Positions 1 to 9,772 are shown, counted from the first letter of the stretch. The stretch: DNA of 64,000 bases from Brachyspira hyodysenteriae ATCC 27164 (GCF_001676785.2 NZ_CP015910.2:1178001-1242000); one strand, 5' to 3'. Notes: generated by a model not told the origin, from the letters alone. Numbers and translations: made by a program.

Positions 1-44
1 TTTTTAATGTTTGATTTTCAGCCGCCTATATTTTTAATATTTAT

Positions 45-746
45 ATGGAATTATTAATGAAAAGAAATATAGAATTAGTAAAAGCATCCAGACTCGGAGA
101 TTTAGAGAAAGTAAAAAATATATTAGAAACAACAGAAGAGTTTGAACATAATGAACTTAATATAGCGTTAGAATATGCATTATTAAAAGGTCATAGAGAT
201 ATAGTAAAAGAGCTTGTTATAGCTGGTGCTTCTAATACAGAAACTAAATTAAGATTAAATTATAATAATGTTTCATTTTATTATATCGTAAACGTAAATT
301 ATGTAGAATGCATATATGAATTAATGCTAATTTATTATTCTTATATTGGAGATTTTGAAATGGCTGAGCTATTAATAGACTCAGGAGTTAATGATTTAAA
401 TAGAGCTTTGATGTCTGCTTCTGAAAAAGGGCATTTAGAGATAGTAAAACTTTTAATAGACTCAGGAGCTAATGATTTAAATGGAGCTTTGATGTCTGCT
501 TCTGAAAATGGGCATTTGGAAGTAGTAAAATATTTATTAGACTCAGGGGCTGATGTAAATGCTAAATATAATGATACCTGGCATAGTAAAACAGCTTTGA
601 TGTTTGCTTCAGAAAAAGGACATTTGGAAGTAGTAAAATATTTAATAGATAAAGGAGCTGATGATTTAAATATTGCTTTGACGTCTGCTGCAAAAAATGG
701 GCATTCAGAAGTAGCCGAATTTTTAAAATCAAAAGGGGCTAAATAA
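45..746 (+). CDS. Ankyrin-repeat protein
   Basis: Ankyrin repeats usually make protein-protein contact surfaces; the partner is unknown. The 233-residue protein has an ankyrin-like N-terminal third, a divergent Tyr/Asn-rich stretch at about residues 66-100, then four to five clear repeats with the G-H-L-E-V-V-K-Y-L helix signature and a short C-terminal cap. The repeats near 372 and 453 are nearly identical at DNA level with an 81-base period, a sign of recent in-frame duplication. There is no signal peptide, so a cytoplasmic location is inferred. A second ATG lies at 57 and neither start has a strong ribosome binding site, so the start is uncertain. It lies head-to-tail with a larger ankyrin gene at 985. 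Confidence 0.8.
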   Translation: MELLMKRNIELVKASRLGDLEKVKNILETTEEFEHNELNIALEYALLKGHRDIVKELVIAGASNTETKLRLNYNNVSFYYIVNVNYVECIYELMLIYYSYIGDFEMAELLIDSGVNDLNRALMSASEKGHLEIVKLLIDSGANDLNGALMSASENGHLEVVKYLLDSGADVNAKYNDTWHSKTALMFASEKGHLEVVKYLIDKGADDLNIALTSAAKNGHSEVAEFLKSKGAK

Positions 747-984
747 TAAAATATATTTAAAATTTTTGTTCTTTGACAATTTAATATAATTGTATTTTTT
801 ATTTTATTAACTGTAACAATTTTATTAGATCCATATTTTACGATAAAATAATTGAAATTATTTTAATATTTCTTTTTTATGTGTAAAAAATCATGTAAAA
901 ATGAAAAAATAATTTTACAAACTTAAAGATTTTGATATTTACTATACATAAAAAATAGTAAAATTTATAGGAGTATTAAGTACA

Positions 985-2238
985 ATGGAATTATTAGAAG
1001 CTGTAAAAAATAATGATTTAGAAAAAGTGAAATCTTTAATAGAAAATGGTGCTAATATAAATACCAAAGATACAGCCGGAGAAACTGTTTTGACTATTGC
1101 TGCTAAAGGCGGAAATTTGGAAATGGTAAAATATTTGATATATGAAGGATCAAATGATTTAAATAATGCTTTAACTTATGCAGCAGAAAACGGACATTTA
1201 GAAGTTGTAAAATATTTAGTTGATAAAGGTGCTAATGTAAATGTGAAAAGCGGTTTTTATACTGTTTTGAGTTCTGCTTCAATCGGAGGACATTTGGAAG
1301 TAGTAGAATACTTGCTTGATAAAGGTGCTAATGATTTAAATAGTGCTTTAACTTATGCTGCAGATAATGGGCATTTAGAAGTTGTAAAATATTTAATAGA
1401 AAGAGGCTCTAATTATTTAAATTGTGCTTTAGGTAGTGCTTCAGAAAGCGGACATTTAGAAATAGTAAAATATTTGCTTGATAAAGGCGCCGATATAAAT
1501 GCAAAATGCGGATTTAATACTGCTTTGAGTTCTGCTTCAGACGGAGGACATTTAGAAATAGTAAAATATTTGATAGATAAAGGTGCTGATGTAAATGCAA
1601 AATGCGGATTTGATACTGCTTTAGGATATGCTTCAGATGGCGGATATTTAGAAATAGTAAAATATTTGATAGATAAAGGTGCCAGTGATTTAAATTGGGC
1701 TTTGAGTTATGCTTCAGAGAGCGGACACCTAGAGGTAGTAAGATATTTAATAGATAAGGGTGTAAATATAAATGCCAAAGATGATTTTACTAGAACAGCT
1801 TTAAGTTATGCTTCAGAAAAAGGACATTTAGAAATAGTAAAATTACTTATAGATTCAGGAGCAAATATAAATGATGAAGACGGATTTCATGGAACAGCTT
1901 TAAGTTTTGCTGCTGGAGGCGGACATTTAGAAATAGTAAAATATTTGATAGATAAAGGTGCTAATGATTTAAATAATGCTTTAATGACAGCTTCAAGCAG
2001 AGGACATTTAGATATAGTAAAATATTTGATAGATAAAGGTGCTAATGATTTAAATAGTGCTTTAATGGCGGCATCTGACAATTTTCATTTTGAACATTTA
2101 GAAGTTGTAAAATATTTAGTAGATAAAGGTGCTGATGTAAATATAAAAGATAAATCTGGTAAATCAGCTTTGAATTATGCTTTAGAAAAAGGGCATTTAG
2201 AAATAGCTGAATTATTAAAGGCTAATGGTGCTGTATAA
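985..2238 (+). CDS. Ankyrin-repeat protein, about 14 repeats
   Basis: A 417-residue protein made almost wholly of ankyrin repeats (about 13 plus a C-terminal cap), probably a solenoid scaffold for protein binding. Two repeat lengths alternate: about 32 residues with a normal beta-turn segment, and about 27 residues in which that segment is shortened to N-D-L-N-x-A-L. Repeats are very similar at DNA level, which suggests ongoing expansion or contraction. There is no signal peptide or membrane segment. An AGGAG-like site about 9 bases upstream of the ATG supports the start. A weak AT-rich hairpin with a T run (2290-2305) follows. Its neighbour at 45 is a paralog. Function is unknown. Confidence 0.85.
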   Translation: MELLEAVKNNDLEKVKSLIENGANINTKDTAGETVLTIAAKGGNLEMVKYLIYEGSNDLNNALTYAAENGHLEVVKYLVDKGANVNVKSGFYTVLSSASIGGHLEVVEYLLDKGANDLNSALTYAADNGHLEVVKYLIERGSNYLNCALGSASESGHLEIVKYLLDKGADINAKCGFNTALSSASDGGHLEIVKYLIDKGADVNAKCGFDTALGYASDGGYLEIVKYLIDKGASDLNWALSYASESGHLEVVRYLIDKGVNINAKDDFTRTALSYASEKGHLEIVKLLIDSGANINDEDGFHGTALSFAAGGGHLEIVKYLIDKGANDLNNALMTASSRGHLDIVKYLIDKGANDLNSALMAASDNFHFEHLEVVKYLVDKGADVNIKDKSGKSALNYALEKGHLEIAELLKANGAV

Positions 2239-2428
2239 AATATATTTAATTAATTGTTAAATTACTAAAAAATATATATTAAATAATTGAGAATATTTTT
2301 ATTCTTTTAAAATTTGTATTAGTTTTATATATAATAAAAATTTATGTATAAAAAATTATTAAATTATAACTTATTTAAAAAATATTTTTTTGTGTTATAA
2401 TATTTGGCAATAAAAATAAGGCAGATAA

Positions 2429-3121
2429 GTGAAAAATAAAATTATAGCTTTTATTAAAAGAAAGAATGAATCTATTCATACAACAGAAACTATATATATA
2501 GCATCCATACTTACTATGGTTGGCGGTTTTGTGGATGCTTATACTTATATTACTAGAGGCGGAGTTTTTGCTTATGCTCAGACAGGTAATATAATATTTT
2601 TTGCTATGGGGTTGGTAAAAAAACAATTTAAAGATACTCTGCATTATTTTATATCTATTATAATTTTTGTTATTGGAATTTTTTTTGCTTTGTATATAAA
2701 GAAAATTTTGAATAAAAGGAATATAATTGAATTTGAATATGTTATTATATTAATACATTCTATTGTATTATTTATAGTAGGTATATTGCCTGAAACATTT
2801 TCTGACACTGTGATTGTGGGAAGTATATCATTTATGTCAGCAATATTTATGATAACATTTAATAAAGTTGAAGGACTTTCTTATGTTACAAATATGTGTA
2901 CGGGTAATTTAAGATCTGCTTCAGAGAATTTATTTAAATTTTTATTTAATAAAGATAAAACAGGATTAAAAAAAAGCTTAATGTATATTACAATATTATG
3001 TTCTTTTGCTTTAGGTGCTTTTTTAGGAACATTATTTACAAATATGATTGGAACTAGATCTATATGGATTTCTTCTGTTTTATTATTGATAGTTGAAAGT
3101 TTAATGTTTTTTGAAAAATAA
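2429..3121 (+). CDS. DUF1275 (YoaK-like) membrane protein
   Basis: A 230-residue polytopic inner-membrane protein of the DUF1275/YoaK family, whose function is not established. The family signature is near the N-terminus: a glycine-rich first membrane segment ending G-G-F-V-D-A-Y-T-Y, followed by A-Q-T-G-N-I at about residues 50-55. About six hydrophobic segments are visible. A second T-G-N (M-C-T-G-N-L) occurs in the C-terminal half. The start is GTG at 2429, preceded by AAGG; no better ATG fits the family N-terminus. It sits 39 bases upstream of a J-domain gene and may be co-transcribed with it. Confidence 0.8.
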   Translation: MKNKIIAFIKRKNESIHTTETIYIASILTMVGGFVDAYTYITRGGVFAYAQTGNIIFFAMGLVKKQFKDTLHYFISIIIFVIGIFFALYIKKILNKRNIIEFEYVIILIHSIVLFIVGILPETFSDTVIVGSISFMSAIFMITFNKVEGLSYVTNMCTGNLRSASENLFKFLFNKDKTGLKKSLMYITILCSFALGAFLGTLFTNMIGTRSIWISSVLLLIVESLMFFEK

Positions 3122-3160
3122 TAACTTGGTGAATTTTTTTATATATAAAGGATATTTATT

Positions 3161-3451
3161 ATGGATAAAGATTATTATAAAATACTTAATGTTAATATGT
3201 TTTCAAGCAATGAAAAAATAAAGAAATCTTATAGAGAATTGGCTATGAAATTTCATCCTGATAGAAACCCAGGTAATGAAGAAGCTAATAGAAGATTTAT
3301 AGATATAAATGAAGCTTATGAAATTTTATCTAATAAAGAGACTCGTATGCAGTATAACATTAAATATTTATCTTCCAATAAATATGTTGTAGGAGGTTTA
3401 GCTGCGGCAGGTGTAGGATTGGGTTTAATATTAAGCAGAAGAAAAAAATAA
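3161..3451 (+). CDS. Short J-domain protein with C-terminal membrane tail
   Basis: A 96-residue J-domain co-chaperone. The J-domain fills residues 3-66 with the H-P-D motif at 32-34, needed in the family to stimulate the ATPase of Hsp70 (DnaK). There is no Gly/Phe region or zinc domain. Residues about 73-91 form a glycine/alanine-rich hydrophobic helix followed by R-R-K-K, resembling a tail anchor that would place the J-domain on the cytoplasmic face of the membrane (inference). AAAGGA lies 10 bases before the ATG. It lies 45 bases upstream of full-length dnaJ, whose J-domain is closely similar, which suggests local duplication followed by loss of the client-binding part. Confidence 0.85.
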   Translation: MDKDYYKILNVNMFSSNEKIKKSYRELAMKFHPDRNPGNEEANRRFIDINEAYEILSNKETRMQYNIKYLSSNKYVVGGLAAAGVGLGLILSRRKK

Positions 3452-3496
3452 TTTTTAATATTTAGAATAGATAATTTTATTAAGAGGATATGATAA

Positions 3497-4627
3497 ATGG
3501 CAGACAAAAGAGACTATTATGAAGTATTAGGAGTGGCAAAGACTGCTACTAATGATGAAATAAAAAAAGCATACAGAAAATTAGCTATGCAGTATCACCC
3601 GGATAGGAATCCTGGTAATAAAGAGGCTGAAGATAAATTTAAAGAAGCTACAGAGGCTTATGAAATTTTATCTGATGAGAAAAAACGTGCTCAATATGAT
3701 CAATTTGGATTTCAGGGAGTACATAGTGATTTTGCTGATGCTTATGGCAGAGGCGGTTTTGACTTCTCATCAATGTTTGGAGGAGCAGGCGGTTTTGGTG
3801 ATTTAGATGATATATTCAGTTCTTTCTTTGGGGGCGGATTTTCAGGCAGAGGATCAAGATCTCAAAGACGCGGTAATGATATAAGACATGATGTTACTTT
3901 ATCTTTGGAAGATGCTGTTTTTGGTAAAAAAATGGAAATCAAATTAGATAAAAATGATATTTGTGATGTTTGTCATGGTACAGGAGCAGAACCTGGAACA
4001 AAGACTCAGACTTGTCCTACTTGCGGAGGAAGCGGAGAAGTTAGAATGGCCCAGGGATTTTTCAGTGTAAGAAGAACATGCAGCAGATGTAATGGAAGCG
4101 GTTCTATAGTAACAACACCTTGTAAAAATTGCCGAGGAACTGGAACAGTTAAGAAAACTAAAACTATTTCTGTTAATATTCCTAAAGGTATTGAGGATAA
4201 TACTCAGCTTAGAGTAAGCGGAGAAGGTGAGGCTATAGGAGGAGGAATAGCAGGAGATTTATATTTATATATACATGTAACTCCTCATCCTAACTTTGTA
4301 AGAGAAGGTATAGATTTAATAACCGAGGTTGGAATTAATATTGCTCAGGCTACATTAGGTGCTGATATTTATATACAAACTTTGGATAAAAAGAAGGTGA
4401 AAATAAAAATTCCTGCAGGAACTAATAGCGGACAAAAATTCAGATTAAAAGGAAGCGGTGCATCTCATATTAATAGATCTGGAAGAGGGGACTTATTAGT
4501 TATAGTTAATATAGATGTTTCATCTAAATTATCTTCTGAGGAAAAAAGATTATTTAATGAACTTAAAAAGGTTATGCCTTCTAATGATGAGCCTGCTTTA
4601 AGAAAGCCTAGTAAGTCTAACTGGTAA
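3497..4627 (+). CDS. dnaJ: Chaperone protein DnaJ
   Basis: Full-length type I DnaJ, the Hsp40 partner of DnaK in protein folding. The 376 residues show the J-domain (H-P-D at 34-36), a Gly/Phe-rich region at about 74-125, four CxxCxGxG zinc motifs starting at C156, C173, C195 and C209, and the C-terminal substrate-binding domains. The length matches the family. An AGAGGAT ribosome binding site lies 9 bases upstream. The usual partners grpE and dnaK are not next to it; instead it follows a short membrane-tailed J-protein. A strong terminator follows at 4646. Confidence 0.97.
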   Translation: MADKRDYYEVLGVAKTATNDEIKKAYRKLAMQYHPDRNPGNKEAEDKFKEATEAYEILSDEKKRAQYDQFGFQGVHSDFADAYGRGGFDFSSMFGGAGGFGDLDDIFSSFFGGGFSGRGSRSQRRGNDIRHDVTLSLEDAVFGKKMEIKLDKNDICDVCHGTGAEPGTKTQTCPTCGGSGEVRMAQGFFSVRRTCSRCNGSGSIVTTPCKNCRGTGTVKKTKTISVNIPKGIEDNTQLRVSGEGEAIGGGIAGDLYLYIHVTPHPNFVREGIDLITEVGINIAQATLGADIYIQTLDKKKVKIKIPAGTNSGQKFRLKGSGASHINRSGRGDLLVIVNIDVSSKLSSEEKRLFNELKKVMPSNDEPALRKPSKSNW

Positions 4628-4645
4628 ATAGAAATGAATAATTAT

Positions 4646-4675
4646 AAAAGGAGGAAATTATCCTCCTTTTTTTAA
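4646..4675. terminator. Bidirectional intrinsic terminator
   Basis: A perfect 10-base-pair stem (4646-4655 with 4661-4670), a 5-base AATTA loop, and A and T runs on both sides. It lies between the convergent dnaJ and the glycosyltransferase-like gene and can stop transcription in both directions. Confidence 0.9.
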
Positions 4676-5751
4676 TTAGGATTGAAATTAGAAATTAATT
4701 CTAATATTTCATTTGTATTTTGCATTTCATCTATTGAAGACATAAATAATTCATAAGATTTTTTATTTTCAGTCATTTTTTTTATTTTTGATATTATTGA
4801 TATTGGATTTTTAGAATTATATATTAAGGCATTTTTATCATCAGAAGCTATTTCAGCAGATGAGCTTTTAGCATCTATTATAGGTAATGTTTTATAATGC
4901 CAAGCTGCTATTAATTGTGTATAGAAAGAATCTTTTATATTATGTATTATCATAGCATTTGAAGTTTCTATTTCTTTTCCAATTCTTGAATTATCATCTT
5001 CATCTATAAATTCCACATATTGTTCTATAGCTAATTTGTGAATATTCTCTTTTAATTCTTTATCATATCCTATAATTTTTAATTTATATATATCATCATT
5101 TTCTTTAAGATACTGCGCATAAGCTGCTGTACATTTGAATATACTGTCTTCTTTATTATAAAATATCACTATAGATTTATCTTTTTCTTTTTTATCGTTA
5201 TTAATGAATATATACGGAGAAAAATACGGCTGTATTATTTCTATATTTTTGATATCTTTATGTAAATATAATAATCTTTCCTTTGTTTTTTTACTTCCGC
5301 ATATTATTATATCAATATTATCAGTATGCTCATAATCTAATTTCATAAGTCTTTTATCTATTAATTTTGTTTTACTGTCTTTTTTTTCTTGAAAATACAG
5401 ATGATTTTGGAAATTTAAAGTATACCATACTATTACAGGTAATTTGTTAATTCTTTTTTTTATTAAAATATTTTTTGTCATAGATGCTATTATATTCATA
5501 GGGAAATCTATAGCTATAATTGCATCAGCATTTTCAGCAATATTTGCTATATTATTTGCAGATTTTTTTAAGAATAATAAAGACAAATGTTTTCTTGCAA
5601 TATAAGCAGGAAAATTCTTTGGAAATGATTTTGAAAATACTGTTATTCTTATAGAGGATTTATAAAAATGTTCAACCATATTAAGCATGAATTGATTTGA
5701 TTTATCTTTCATATTATTTGCATTAGATATTAGTACAATAATTTCTTTCAT
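4672..5751 (-). CDS. Putative glycosyltransferase (GT-B-like)
   Basis: A 359-residue protein with the two-domain outline of GT-B glycosyltransferases. The N-terminal half has alternating hydrophobic strands and helices with a D-A-I-I-A-I-D strand. The C-terminal half has K-L-K-I-I-G followed by a helix, Y-V-E-F, and a segment resembling the sugar-nucleotide-binding end of the GT4 family (S-N-A-M-I-I then A-A-W-H-Y-K-T-L-P). No catalytic residue can be assigned with certainty. There is no signal peptide, so it would act on the cytoplasmic side, perhaps in envelope glycan synthesis. GGAT precedes the start. It diverges from the large TPR gene at 5822. Confidence 0.6.
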   Translation of the reverse strand: MKEIIVLISNANNMKDKSNQFMLNMVEHFYKSSIRITVFSKSFPKNFPAYIARKHLSLLFLKKSANNIANIAENADAIIAIDFPMNIIASMTKNILIKKRINKLPVIVWYTLNFQNHLYFQEKKDSKTKLIDKRLMKLDYEHTDNIDIIICGSKKTKERLLYLHKDIKNIEIIQPYFSPYIFINNDKKEKDKSIVIFYNKEDSIFKCTAAYAQYLKENDDIYKLKIIGYDKELKENIHKLAIEQYVEFIDEDDNSRIGKEIETSNAMIIHNIKDSFYTQLIAAWHYKTLPIIDAKSSSAEIASDDKNALIYNSKNPISIISKIKKMTENKKSYELFMSSIDEMQNTNEILELISNFNPN

Positions 5752-5821
5752 TTTTTATCCGTCATAATTAAAATATACCAAATCCCATTCCGATATTTGA
5801 AATGATAAATAAGGACTTGTT

Positions 5822-8575
5822 ATGAAAATAAATAAAATTTTATTTTTAGTTTTTACGATATATATTTCGGCATATTCCAGAGATATTTTACAATATCATA
5901 CTGTAATGAGTGATAGAAATGCAAATATTACTTTAGAAAGCGTATCTATAAATTCTGATAAAGTTACTTTAGATGAAAATACACAAAATAATTTAAATAG
6001 AGAATTAGATAAAGTTAGAAAATTTATACAAGACGGTAAGTTTTTTGAAGCAATTAATTTATGTAATTCATTAGAAATTAATTATAAAGATTATTATGAA
6101 ATATATTATTTTAGAGGGCTTTCATATTATAGAAGGGCTGATTTTTATTATGCTTCTTTAGATTTTAAGAGACTTTTATCATTATATATAGAAGAAAAAG
6201 ATTATGATAAAGTTTATGGTTTGATTATTGAGTTTTTTGATAATATTAATGAATATGAAGAAACTTTAAGGTCATGTATTATTGCCTACAAGATGACTAA
6301 TAATCCTTATTGGCTTTTTTTAGCAGGTAATTCTTCTTTAAAAAACGGAGATATTAAAAGTGCGGATTATTATTTTAATGCCTGTATGAAGCAAAATAAT
6401 TCATATGCTAATGAAGGATTGGGAGATATAAATTATTTAAATAGTCAATATGATATGGCTATAGATAATTATAGAAAGGCAAGGTATTCTAATAATGAAG
6501 AAAAAATTAGAATTCAAACTAAAATAAGTAATGCTACTGTGAAGAGAGAAATATATGCTTGGAATGCAAGTTTAACTTCTCAAAATTACACAAATGCTTT
6601 AAATATATTAAATAATATATCTTCATATTCTAAAGATTATCCGGAAATAACAGTTGCATTAGCTAAAACATATTTTGCTTTGGAAAATTATAATAATGCT
6701 AAAAGTATATTATTAAGACTTATTACATCTGTAAAAGATTTTGATGAGGCTTATGCTATATTGGCTCAAATATATTTATATGAAAACAATGAAACTGAGG
6801 CTATAAAAATATTAGAAAGAGGATTGGAATATACATATAATAAGCCTAGATTATATGAGACTTTTGCATCTATGTTATATGGTTTGGGGTATAGTTATTA
6901 TCCTGATAAAATAATATCTCAGATTATTAACTTGTATAATATTTCTGATGAAAATAAAATTGATTATAGTAAAAGTTTAATAAGACAAAAAAAATATGAT
7001 GAGGCTTATAAATTATTAAATTCAGTTTCTTCATATAAGGATATTGCAAATAACTTATTGAATAATATAGAATACAATAAAATATTAGATAAGGCTGAAC
7101 AATTAAAACAGAAAAAATATTATGTTGATATAAGGCAGCTTCTTTCTAAATATAAATTTGATGGAAATGAAGAGCAGCTTAGAATAGGATATATTGCTGA
7201 TGCATATAATAATTTAGGTTCTATAGATGAAGCTATAAATATATTAAAAGAGAATTTTAATGCTAATACGATAAGTGTTAATAATGTTTTTTTACTTAGA
7301 AAGTTATTAGGTATTAGAGCTTCAAACAATGATACTTCAGCATATCAAAAAGAGAGAGATGCTATAGATATAAGAGCAACTGAATATTGGGAAGAAGAAT
7401 TAAAATTGAATTTGAATTTAGTTACGGATAGAGTATTCGAATTTATTAGATATAATAAATTTGATGAGGCTTTAGCTTATATATCTGATTTAAGAAATAA
7501 AAATTATGATGTAGCATATATAAAAAAAATAGAATCAACAACATACGGACTTTATGCAGCATACTTATATGAGAATAAAAGATATGAAAATGCAACTAAG
7601 ACTGCTGCTTTGGCTGTAAGAAGAAATAGAAGTAATTATGATGCTATTGCTGTTCAAAATGAAATGTATATAGATTCATATTTAAGCTCTATTGGTTATT
7701 ATGATAATATAAATGCTTATGTAAGTTTATCATCTACTATGAAAGAAATTTTAAGAATTTCACCTGCATATATAGATAATAGAATAAAGCTTGCTGAAGC
7801 ATATATCTACGAATATAACATAGAAGGAATTAACATAATTAATAAGATCACTGAATATATTAATGTTAATGGAGGAAAAGATTCATTATTAGGAAGAGTA
7901 TATAATAAAGCTTATTTATATGAATATTCTCTCTTATGCTATAATAGAGCTTCTAAATATGTTAATGTTAATCCTATATATGTAGCTGAAAGTGCTGTTA
8001 ATATTCAAAATTATAATCCTTCTTCTGAGGATCTTCAAAATTTAATTACTGAAAATATTAATAATCCTGATAGACTTTATGCAGTTTCAAAGATTTATAC
8101 TAAAATGGGAAATTATAATGAGGCTTTGAATATTATTAATAAAGCTTTATCATTTGATAGTAGAAATATTAATTATATATATCAAAGAGGATATATTAAT
8201 GAACTTATGGGTAATGCTAAATCAGCATTAGCAGATTATGAGAGTATAATAAGAATGAGAAAGAATTATGCTGCCGCTAATTATAGAGCTGCTTTAGTTT
8301 ATCTAAATAATTTAAAAAATGATATGAATGCTGAAACTTATGCTTTAAATTATTTAGCATTAGTTCCTGATGATTACAGCGGCTATAAACTTTTAGCAGA
8401 TATTTATAAATTTAGAGCAGAAAAATATATAGACCGTAATACAAAAACTTTACTCAAGGAGGCTTTGAATAATTATCAAACTGCATTAAGCAAAGCTGTA
8501 TGGGGAAGAAATTTAGAAGTTAGAAATACAATATTAACTGACATTGATTATGTACAAAAGAAAATAATAGAATAA
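5822..8575 (+). CDS. Large exported TPR-repeat protein
   Basis: A 917-residue protein with a likely signal peptide (residues 1-19, basic then hydrophobic, ending near A-Y-S). The rest is helical tetratricopeptide-like repeats, clearest at 75-130, 165-220, 270-350 and in the last 250 residues, where the small/large residue pattern (N-Y-N-E-A-L-x-x-x-x-K-A-L) is typical. TPR proteins act as scaffolds; exported ones in spirochaetes often work in envelope assembly, but the role here is unknown. No enzymatic domain was seen. AAGGA lies 8 bases before the ATG. A hairpin terminator follows at 8605. It is transcribed away from the glycosyltransferase-like gene. Confidence 0.8.
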   Translation: MKINKILFLVFTIYISAYSRDILQYHTVMSDRNANITLESVSINSDKVTLDENTQNNLNRELDKVRKFIQDGKFFEAINLCNSLEINYKDYYEIYYFRGLSYYRRADFYYASLDFKRLLSLYIEEKDYDKVYGLIIEFFDNINEYEETLRSCIIAYKMTNNPYWLFLAGNSSLKNGDIKSADYYFNACMKQNNSYANEGLGDINYLNSQYDMAIDNYRKARYSNNEEKIRIQTKISNATVKREIYAWNASLTSQNYTNALNILNNISSYSKDYPEITVALAKTYFALENYNNAKSILLRLITSVKDFDEAYAILAQIYLYENNETEAIKILERGLEYTYNKPRLYETFASMLYGLGYSYYPDKIISQIINLYNISDENKIDYSKSLIRQKKYDEAYKLLNSVSSYKDIANNLLNNIEYNKILDKAEQLKQKKYYVDIRQLLSKYKFDGNEEQLRIGYIADAYNNLGSIDEAINILKENFNANTISVNNVFLLRKLLGIRASNNDTSAYQKERDAIDIRATEYWEEELKLNLNLVTDRVFEFIRYNKFDEALAYISDLRNKNYDVAYIKKIESTTYGLYAAYLYENKRYENATKTAALAVRRNRSNYDAIAVQNEMYIDSYLSSIGYYDNINAYVSLSSTMKEILRISPAYIDNRIKLAEAYIYEYNIEGINIINKITEYINVNGGKDSLLGRVYNKAYLYEYSLLCYNRASKYVNVNPIYVAESAVNIQNYNPSSEDLQNLITENINNPDRLYAVSKIYTKMGNYNEALNIINKALSFDSRNINYIYQRGYINELMGNAKSALADYESIIRMRKNYAAANYRAALVYLNNLKNDMNAETYALNYLALVPDDYSGYKLLADIYKFRAEKYIDRNTKTLLKEALNNYQTALSKAVWGRNLEVRNTILTDIDYVQKKIIE

Positions 8576-8604
8576 GCTTATTATTGTCGCTAATAAAAAC
8601 TAAT

Positions 8605-8651
8605 AAAGCATAAATGGCATATTTCAATCCCGCCCTTTATGCTTTTTTATT
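8605..8651 (+). terminator. Probable intrinsic terminator after TPR gene
   Basis: Inverted repeat AAAGCATAAA (8605-8614) with TTTATGCTTT (8636-8645), a 21-base loop, then a T-rich run. The loop holds the GC-rich block that also pairs with 8930-8940. Confidence 0.55.
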
Positions 8652-8813
8652 TTTTACTGAAAATAAAAAGCTTAACTACCTTTTTTGCTTAATTTATAAA
8701 AGCACGCCCGCCCAAATTTTATTATATTTATTATTTTATTTCACGCACGCTAAGCGAAACTTTATTGATAATTTTATTTGCAATTACTATATATTTAATA
8801 TTTATAATTTTGT

Positions 8814-8827
8814 TTACCGTGCGGTAA
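8814..8827. repeat. Short palindrome in intergenic region
   Basis: TTACCG and CGGTAA form perfect 6-base arms separated by two bases. It could be a protein-binding site or the tip of a hairpin. Nothing shows which. Confidence 0.4.
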
Positions 8828-8959
8828 TAATAGTTATAAATTCTTAGTATACTGGGTGGGGAGTAGAAATAACAGTGTGAAATAAAAAAAATATAAAAGC
8901 AGAAATTACAAGTGTGATAGAAAAACTATAGGGTGGGATTTTTAAATTATTTTTTTTAA

Positions 8960-9769
8960 TTAAAGTAAATTGAGTCTTTTTTCTATAGCTATTCCATAAA
9001 CTCTGTCATCATTATCTTTTATAGATGCTTCAACGCAGTCATATATAAACTTTGTAGACTTTTTCAAAGCATTTTCTATACTATCTCCCTTTAGTATATA
9101 TCCTAATAATGAAGAACCAAAAGCATCTCCTGTTCCAGGTATACTTATATTGATTTTTGGATAATAGCTTGTTATTATATTATTATCTTGATAGCATAGG
9201 CATCCTATATTTTCATCTTTTGAAACACTTGTAACTATTACAGTTTTAGGTCCCATTTCAGAAAGTTCTTTAGCCATATTTGTAACTTCTTCTTCTTTGT
9301 ATCTTATTGAAGGATCTCTTCCCAATAAGATAGCTAATTCTGTAATATTAGGAGTTGCTATATCAGCATATTTTATTATTTCCTTCATAGAGTTTACATG
9401 TTCATCAGACATAGAAGGATATAGCTTTCCATTATCTCCAAGTATGGGATCTATAAGAACAGTTTTAATATTAAAATGTTTTATTATATCAACAACAATA
9501 GAAGGCTGTTTTCCAGAAGCTATCCAACCTACATAAAAAGCATCAAAAATAGGTTTTCTTATTTTTAATTCTTCCACAATCTTTTCTAATTGCTCTGTTA
9601 AATCAAAAGCACAAAAAGATTCGAAAGCAGTGTGATTTGAAAGTATAACACTAACTAGAGGAGAAACCTTTATACCAAAATGAGATAGTACAGGTATATT
9701 AACTGTTAGAGATGCTTTACCATAAGAACATAAATCATTTAAGAGCAGCACATTAAAATTATTATTCAT
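8960..9769 (-). CDS. Pyridoxal/pyridoxamine kinase-like protein
   Basis: A 269-residue ribokinase-superfamily kinase most like PdxK/PdxY, which phosphorylates pyridoxal, pyridoxine or pyridoxamine with ATP in vitamin B6 salvage. Visible motifs are D-P-I-L-G-D-N-G-K-L-Y at 107-117, T-P-N-x-T-E at 139-144, and the anion-hole/catalytic G-T-G-D at 212-215 (catalytic Asp215). The length is normal for the family. It starts 3 bases after the stop of the small gene at 9773-9997 with no clear ribosome binding site of its own, which suggests translational coupling. ThiD-type hydroxymethylpyrimidine kinase is the main alternative, but D-N-G-K-L-Y favours pyridoxal kinase. Confidence 0.85.
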   Translation of the reverse strand: MNNNFNVLLLNDLCSYGKASLTVNIPVLSHFGIKVSPLVSVILSNHTAFESFCAFDLTEQLEKIVEELKIRKPIFDAFYVGWIASGKQPSIVVDIIKHFNIKTVLIDPILGDNGKLYPSMSDEHVNSMKEIIKYADIATPNITELAILLGRDPSIRYKEEEVTNMAKELSEMGPKTVIVTSVSKDENIGCLCYQDNNIITSYYPKINISIPGTGDAFGSSLLGYILKGDSIENALKKSTKFIYDCVEASIKDNDDRVYGIAIEKRLNLL

Positions 9770-9772
9770 AAA

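Larger units (their letters stand above)
8576..8959. other. Gene-free region with nested GC-rich inverted repeats
   Basis: No convincing gene is seen; a 77-codon open frame at 8614 has no ribosome binding site and no recognisable content. Blocks rich in C or G stand out from AT-rich surroundings. AATCCCGCCCT (8626-8636) can pair with AGGGTGGGATT (8930-8940), and, nested inside, CCCGCCCA (8707-8714) with TGGGTGGG (8853-8860); each pairing contains one G-U. A tight palindrome TTACCG-TG-CGGTAA lies at 8814-8827. This may be a structured RNA or a remnant of a repeated element; both are inference. Confidence 0.4.

Noticed and set aside
1887-2081. Minus-strand open frame with a repeated peptide
   Set aside because: It is the antisense shadow of the ankyrin repeats and has no start signal.
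985-2238. CRISPR-like regular repeats
   Set aside because: The periodic DNA encodes ankyrin repeats in one open frame; there are no non-coding spacers.
8614-8847. A 77-codon open frame on the plus strand after the TPR gene
   Set aside because: No ribosome binding site, it begins inside the terminator stem, and its content is not protein-like; the GC blocks make better sense as repeats.
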